Source: Megalobrama amblycephala
Lineage: Eukaryota > Chordata > Actinopteri > Cypriniformes > Xenocyprididae
DNA length: 64,000 nt
Reading direction: 5' to 3'
NCBI RefSeq assembly: GCF_018812025.1
Contig: NC_063054.1
Coordinates: 32,754,412 to 32,818,411, forward strand
Positions within the stretch are counted from its first letter, which is position 1. Each line of letters begins with the position of its first letter. The notes beneath the pieces were generated by a model. It saw only the letters and a program-made list of their open reading frames with translations. It made no database searches and was not told the DNA's origin. Made by a program: the position numbers and the translations under genes. Positions 52,347 to 64,000 of this stretch are shown one piece after another.

Positions 52347-52573
52347 ATTGTAAAAAAGAATTGTTGAGTTAACTTAAAAAAGTAAGTTACCTGGTTGCCT
52401 TAAAATGTTTAGTTCATTGAAATAAAAAAAATTGAGTTAAAACAATGAAGGTGATTGATTTAATCAACAGAAACTCATAATATTATGTTATCTGAACCAC
52501 ATTATTTATCTAAGTTGATTTGATAAAAGAAAAAATGTTGTGATAACAAATCATGAAAATAATTTTTTCAGTG
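52347..52573. mobile_element. Short MITE, copy 2 of the 19371 family
   Basis: Same internal motifs as 19371-19593 (GTAAAAAAGAATTGTTG, GTAAGTTACCTG, TTGTGATAACAAATCATG). Confidence 0.8.
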
Positions 52574-52609
52574 CCAGTTGCCAGATTTTTTTTATTTTTT
52601 ATTAGTTAC

Positions 52610-52773
52610 CAGAGCCTCTGACTCATTCTCAGCCTGGCCAGAATATGAGGGTTTGGTTGAGCATTCCTTGAAGGCATCTAAATTCTCGGTAGGGTTGAGG
52701 GAATCAGCTTCTGAAGAGCTTTGAGGTGTCTGGGCTTGCCCTTGAGCTAAGAATGTGGGAGATAAAATCAGTC
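52610..52773 (-). CDS. CENPJ/CPAP-like gene, exon (third seen)
   Basis: The minus-strand exon is bounded by a strong acceptor (TCCTTTCTCTTTCAG|GAC) and a GTAACT donor. It is 164 nt, phase 1 to phase 0. Joined to the coiled-coil exon at 57731-57827 it continues in frame as LLSLISP-GLILSPTFLAQG, then a Ser/Glu/Gln-rich stretch (TPQSSSEADSLNPTENLDAF). In human CENPJ the N-terminal coiled coil is followed by LLTMVSG-QCTLPGLSLLP, a similar layout. The identification is from pattern memory. CENPJ/CPAP acts in centriole assembly. Confidence 0.55.
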
Positions 52774-53600
52774 CTGAAAGAGAAAGGAGATGTCTATAAT
52801 GAAGAAAAAGAGTGGTTGATTTACTATACCATATAGTGGGAAATATACTGCATTGGTGAACATGATTTCACCAAGTACCACATGTATCTGGATCAACATT
52901 TCAATCAACCAATCAGACTTGAGGGACAAGTTTACTGTTATGTCAAGTTTAGGCTTACAACCATGGTTAGGTGCTTCTACATGAGTGTTATTCACCATTT
53001 CCCTCTGATATTAGGGAAAAGTTATGGGTAGGCTTAGGTTTAGGGGTAGGGATAGAGTTAGGATTACATTTTCTTACAGGAATGTTCCTGGATCAACATA
53101 TTTTTCTTACTGGGCAAAGTCACGGTCACCATACTGCATTTGTAGTGCTGGTCACTTGGTGGTTAAAGCTGAAAAAAGGTTGTAATGCAAATGCCACAGG
53201 TATAATAACAGATTAAAATTGTGATCTTCTTGTAAGTACAATTTGAAAGCTACAGCATTTCAGAAATGAAAACCTAAAGAATGATGATACTTTCACAGAG
53301 ATCTGTTTTTCTCAATAACCAGATAACCATCATAAACAACTTAAATCTTTGTTATGTGCATGAGGGTTTTTCCAGTTGTAGCGAATTAACTCAAAGGGGG
53401 AATATTAATAATTATTCATAACGAATTATGATTATTAATTATGATTAATTATGAATATGTGAATCAGTTAATCAGATTAACTTGAGGTAGCTACCTTAAA
53501 ATTAATATTACAATCAATTAACCTGTTCCTCTAGTGAACACTCAGTGTTAATTGTTTATTATTTCTAAGAAATGTTCATTTCCAGGTTATGGGAAACAAC

Positions 53601-53985
53601 TGTCACGGTGCACACAAAAACAAGAAGATAGGATCCAGTTGCAGCAGTTGTTTATTGGGTAATCCAAAGTCGTAATCCAAAAGCAGGCAAGGGTCAAAAT
53701 CCAGTAAAGCAGTCCATACAAAACAGGCACAAGAAAAACAAGAAAACCAGAGAAACAGAAGTACACGCAACATCAACAACGAACCACAACCAAAGACAGA
53801 AACAGCTCACTATAAATAGACAGACACTAATGACATGATACAAAACAGGTGAGTGCAATGACGTGAGATGATTAGTCCGGGAAGTGTGTATTGGGATATG
53901 TAGTCCATGTAACAGGTGGAAATGAGAGTCCGGGATGGAGTGCCCTCTAGTGGCTGAAAGGGCACTCTCACAGGTGATCATGACA
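53601..53985 (-). repeat. 3' LTR of the nested retrotransposon
   Basis: 385 bp. On the minus strand it starts TGTCATGATCACC and ends CCGTGACA. It differs from the other LTR at one base in my reading (G versus A at the seventh position on the plus strand). Confidence 0.92.
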
Positions 53986-54125
53986 TTACCCCCCCTCAAA
54001 GGAGCGGCTACCAGACGCTCCACCAGACAAACACAAAAACACAAAAAACTCAGGAGGGAGGTGGACAGGAGGAGGATCAGGGGGAGGGATGGTGGGCCAG
54101 ATCCAGGGTGCCCAACTGATAGCCA

Positions 54126-54409
54126 GGGCGGTGCTGGAGGAACTGACCAGGCTGGTTCCAGCAGTTCTGGAGTCCTGGCTGAGTGCCAGGGTGGCGCTGG
54201 AGGAACTGACCAGGCGGGCACTGGCAGGTCTGGATTCCTGGCTGAGTGCCAGGGTGGTGCTGGAGGAACTGACCAGGCTGGTTCCAGCTGTTCTGGAGTC
54301 CTGGCTGAGTGCCAGGGTGGCGCTGGAGGAACTGACCAGGCGGGCACTGGCAGGTCTGGATTCCTGGCTGAGTGCCAGGGCGGTGCTGGAGGAACAGACC
54401 AGGCGGGTC

Positions 54410-54415
<6 letters not shown>
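54126..54415. repeat. Minisatellite, about 63-66-bp units
   Basis: About four and a half copies of a unit containing GAGGAACTGACCAGGC and TCCTGGCTGAGTGCCAGGG, alternating between two subtypes. It lies downstream of the stop codon of the main ORF. Confidence 0.9.
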
Positions 54416-56080
<1,665 letters not shown>

Positions 56081-56095
56081 TATGGTGGTTCGTTC

Positions 56096-56480
56096 TGTCA
56101 CAGTGCACACAAAAACAAGAAGATAGGATCCAGTTGCAGCAGTTGTTTATTGGGTAATCCAAAGTCGTAATCCAAAAGCAGGCAAGGGTCAAAATCCAGT
56201 AAAGCAGTCCATACAAAACAGGCACAAGAAAAACAAGAAAACCAGAGAAACAGAAGTACACGCAACATCAACAACGAACCACAACCAAAGACAGAAACAG
56301 CTCACTATAAATAGACAGACACTAATGACATGATACAAAACAGGTGAGTGCAATGACGTGAGATGATTAGTCCGGGAAGTGTGTATTGGGATATGTAGTC
56401 CATGTAACAGGTGGAAATGAGAGTCCGGGATGGAGTGCCCTCTAGTGGCTGAAAGGGCACTCTCACAGGTGATCATGACA
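56096..56480 (-). repeat. 5' LTR of the nested retrotransposon
   Basis: 385 bp, the partner of 53601-53985. With the flanking ACAAC duplications it defines the element ends. Confidence 0.92.
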
Positions 56481-57730
56481 ACAACATTCTTATTGTACCG
56501 TACTACTCAGAGCATGTAGTCAAAATCATTTAAGAGGCAATTTATTAGCAGACAGAGTCAGAACCAAACATGTATTGTGCACAAGCTTTATTAACAAACT
56601 CACAAACACATAACTAAACTAACAAACACATAACATACACGCAGGTCACACACATACGTAGGTAAAAATGAACAATGATAGAGTTGAACCGGAAAAGGGA
56701 CCAGAAATGGAGCTATGGGGAAAAGTCAAAGACAATCTGGAAAAGAATCATCAGTTTCCTCAGTAATAAAGCACCTTAGCTGACACAGGTGGTTTGCAAA
56801 TTAATACTAAATCGCTGTTTAGTGTTCAAATGTACGATACTTGCAAAATGCCTTTAGGCTGAGGAGTATCGGATCTGCAGGCTGAGGAGAAATCTATGAT
56901 GATTCGGTCCGGAGTTGTAACCAATATCTTCTGCATTGGTTGAAGACATATTAAACAACTTGAGCTGTTAATTTGACTCTTAGTGGGGAAAGAGTTCTCG
57001 CTCTCCTCGTCAAGCACATGGTTGGGGGCAGGGCAGGCCCGGGCCCAAAGGCCCACTGGCAGCCCCTGCAGTCGCTGTGTTGTCGGAAATGTAAGAGAGA
57101 GGGAGGAGCATTGCGTGCTGGCTTTAAGCTCTGGGAGAAGGCACACCCCTAAGGGTTGACCTGACCAATGAAATGGGTAGGATCTCCGAGCGACAAAATT
57201 GCTTTTACGACCGAGCGTCATAAAAATAGCTGAGTTGTTTAAGAGGAACTATTAAAGATTCTTGTAATACTGATGTGTCGCACAGGTATCAACATATCAT
57301 ATACACAAGCATTTAAATCTTCTCGATACGAACCCATAGACACTAAACATGGCATAATTGAAGTTACCTTAAATGTATCTTAAAACATGTGAATACAATA
57401 CTGAGTACAATACAACAAACAGTTATAATGGATACCATTTCCTGGGGATATGCATGTTAATTTATAGAACAGTCTGTCTATAAATTAATGCAGGAAAGTC
57501 TGTTTTCTGTGGGAAAGATGCAGGAAAGATGCAGGTTTTCTGTGTGTCTCTTTGTCTCTGCTCTTCTCTGCTCTTCCATGTGGCAACCAACATTCCTTGG
57601 CGCAATAAAACTTGTAACTGAGAACTTCTCGGGGGATTAGGGACAGACCCCAGAGTGAGCTTTAAACAATTATTGGTTAACTATAACAAATAATTGTGTC
57701 TGATTTGTCTCAGTTGTTACACAGTCATAC

Positions 57731-57827
57731 CTGGACTGATCAAAGAGAGCAGTGCGTTCTGTTTCTGTAAAACCCTCTGCAACTGCTTCACCTGACGCTG
57801 AAGGAGAAGTTCATTTTGGCCTGGATT
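57731..57827 (-). CDS. CENPJ/CPAP-like gene, coiled-coil exon
   Basis: A 97-nt minus-strand exon between CTCTGTCTGAACAG and CCAG|GTATGA, phase 0 to phase 1. It encodes a Gln/Leu-rich coiled coil (NELLLQRQVKQLQRVLQKQN, then ALLSLISP). In layout this resembles the N-terminal helix of CENPJ/CPAP ([20 protein letters not shown]). TCP10, a CENPJ relative, neighbours UNC93A in human, which supports the assignment by position. The GT donor remains, but the LTR insertion begins nine bases into the intron. Alternative: another centrosomal coiled-coil protein. Confidence 0.55.
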
Positions 57828-57839
57828 CTGTTCAGACAG

Positions 57840-58480
57840 AGATATGATCAGATATCAAAATCAAAATCTGTATTGAGATTCAATATTTAAAGGTTCTATA
57901 CTCTATAATCTGCATCGAGCTAATAGAGTCACTTTTATTTTATTAATTTACAATAATTTAAAGTCACCATGAAATCCAAATGGACCATTCCTATTTTCAA
58001 TGATAAATGATTTACTGTATTCGTGCACATCATGATTGTTTTATTTTTAATTCATGTGCCCTCGTAATCTTTAATGACAACTTCCCTCCCTCATGCAATG
58101 ACTGAAAATTCTTTGTACAGAAAATGTGTTAACATTACTGAATGTTCTTCAGAGTCAAAGTCAGGACTATTTAATATCAGAACACTTTTTCTTGAATTTC
58201 ATGCTGTGATTTCTTTATGTAACAATGCTATGGTATTAAGAAAATAGATTTCTGTCTAAATGTGGTTTGTACACAGCAGAAAATTTCAACCTGCACAATA
58301 TTTACTGAGATTCTAAAGGTCACATTCAGCATTCATCATGTCCACTAGCATGCATGTTAATAAAAATTTAAATACAAAAAGAGAATAACCTCCTGAGGGG
58401 ATCTTTGAGACAATATGTTGTCAAGGTTGGCAGGCAGATCTGCCCATTTCAGATACCCGCTGTTCCTCAAAAGCCTCCTG
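57840..58480. other. Intron of the CENPJ-like gene
   Basis: AT-rich, lying between the two supported exons on the minus strand. No repeat recognised. Confidence 0.4.
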
Positions 58481-58486
58481 ACTCAC

Positions 58487-58582
58487 CGAATTAGATGGAA
58501 AACTGGGGTCAGATTCACTCATTGGAGGTAGTTGGCAGCTCGACTGGCCTTCTTCATGAAGCTGGACAACAGAGCTGACAGA
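58487..58582 (-). CDS. CENPJ/CPAP-like gene, first exon seen
   Basis: The minus-strand frame ends in an excellent donor (AATTCG|GTGAGT) in phase 0, which matches the next exon at 57827. The residues before it (VVQLHEEGQSSCQLPPMSES, then DPSFPSNS) are hydrophilic. The 5' boundary is uncertain: a weak acceptor (ACATCTTTCAG) gives 58582, and an ATG inside the exon (in PPMSES) could be the start if this is a 5' exon. An in-frame TGA lies further upstream, so the exon cannot extend past about 58627. Confidence 0.45.
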
Positions 58583-58629
58583 CTGAAAGATGTTTGTCTT
58601 TTGACTCAAACTGGTTTCTACCACAGTTC

Positions 58630-59559
58630 AGTTTTGGGGTATTTCTGCAGACATTGCCCTCAAGTTTGACTGTAGAACTTTGGGGAAAGATGTTTGATCA
58701 TTGTTATGAGATCAATAATTTATCATTATAGCATTAGTTATGGACCAACAAATCAAGCAAAAAAAAAAAAAAAAAAATCTATATAATCCATTCTTACAAC
58801 TGAATGCAACACCATGTAAACAAAAAAAGCAAATAAAAAACATTCCATTGCACTATTGTTTGCCTTGTTAGCTTATTTTGATGTCAATCCCTCTATTTTC
58901 CCTTCATCCCAAATATTGATTACACTAGTTTTTTTTTTTTTTTTTTCCCTTCATTTTTTTCTCATGGTTGCTTGGTTCAACTTTCATAGTTGCAAAATTA
59001 GGCTGTTCTGTTTGTGTATTGAGTGGGATGGCTCATAGTCCCTCTGTTGATATTAACTTGTTGATTTATGACTGATGAGAATTTTCTTTTTAGGAGTATT
59101 GAATTGATATGTATTTCATTTCATTATTTAAAATCTGTATTAAAATATTGAAATGTAATACTTTATTTATTTTGCTGGGTATTAAGAAACAATCTTTTAG
59201 TTTTGCTTAAATCAGTTGCTTTATAATGACTTTTTCTCCACTTATCCTTTTGTCTCTACTTTATTTCTCATAGTTTTTCTCAATGCAGTTTTAGTACCAA
59301 ACCATCTTAATGTGAAATAAAACCAATAATGTTAATAAAAAAAGTAAAAAAAAAAAAAAAAAAAAAAAAGTCCAGCTCTAATAAATCATGTGATCAGAAA
59401 CAGTAACGGTGGATTCAAACACTCTGATCGACAAACACGATTTGACCTGGTCCATGTCCTTGTAACGACAATGATTGACTGATGAGTAACGGCCCTATGA
59501 TGTTTGTTGTACTGACATGCTTAAAAGATTGAAAAGTCCCTGCCTGTCAATGCCCCAAC
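58630..59559. other. Region between the divergent CENPJ-like and plg-like genes
   Basis: AT-rich with poly(A)/poly(T) runs at about 58759, 58928 and 59346. It would hold the plg-like promoter, but no element was pinned. Confidence 0.4.
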
Positions 59560-63899
<4,340 letters not shown>

Positions 63900-64000
63900 G
63901 TAAGGGAGCCTGCTCTATTGAGGGTCTCTAGATTCTGTCAACTCACTAGCTCTGATTTTTAGCAATAATTATGAATACAAACAGACGTAGCCTTGTAAAG

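Noticed and set aside
56826..57221. 131-codon minus-strand frame
   Set aside because: Lies wholly inside the solo LTR and opposes its orientation. No recognisable domain.

Overview
The window looks like a piece of a teleost, probably cyprinid, nuclear chromosome. It has spliced genes with short exons and GT/AG introns, AT-rich non-coding DNA, and many short DNA-transposon derivatives: foldback and MITE families, hAT-like elements with 8-bp target duplications, and a Tc1/mariner copy. tRNA-derived SINE pieces and long (AT)n runs are also present. I found no bacterial or viral genome architecture.

Layout: positions 1 to about 17.4 kb are the first intron of afadin (afdn), which is on the minus strand. 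Coding exon 1 (17318-17416) sits in a GC-rich promoter region. From 17.8 to 40 kb I see no gene; this is intergenic DNA filled with MITEs, a solo-LTR-like insertion, a 992-bp hAT derivative, SINE and LINE tails and microsatellites. unc93a (plus strand, eight coding exons, 40189-45530) is complete and open. A short open frame at 47091 may be a coding exon of unknown identity. A nearly intact Tc1-like element follows (47361-48954), its transposase broken by one stop codon.

On the minus strand between 58.6 and 50.6 kb, three to four exons with good splice sites and matching phases encode a coiled-coil protein. It resembles the N-terminal region of CENPJ/CPAP (TCP10-related). The intron between two of these exons carries a retroviral-type LTR, and inside that LTR lies a young 2.9-kb non-autonomous LTR retrotransposon with a proline-rich ORF.

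From 59560 to the window end, on the plus strand, is a plasminogen-like gene. It encodes a signal peptide, then kringles matching plasminogen K2, K3, K4 and K5, then a trypsin-like protease domain. The PAN domain and K1 are missing. A TAG replaces the conserved kringle Trp codon, so the gene is either a pseudogene, a polymorphic null allele, or is rescued by splicing.

In human, AFDN, UNC93A and TCP10 lie close together at 6q27 and PLG is at 6q26, so the gene content is consistent with conserved synteny. The genes do not form one pathway: afadin is a junction adaptor, UNC93A a membrane protein, CENPJ-like a centriole-type protein, and the plasminogen-like product a secreted protease zymogen.
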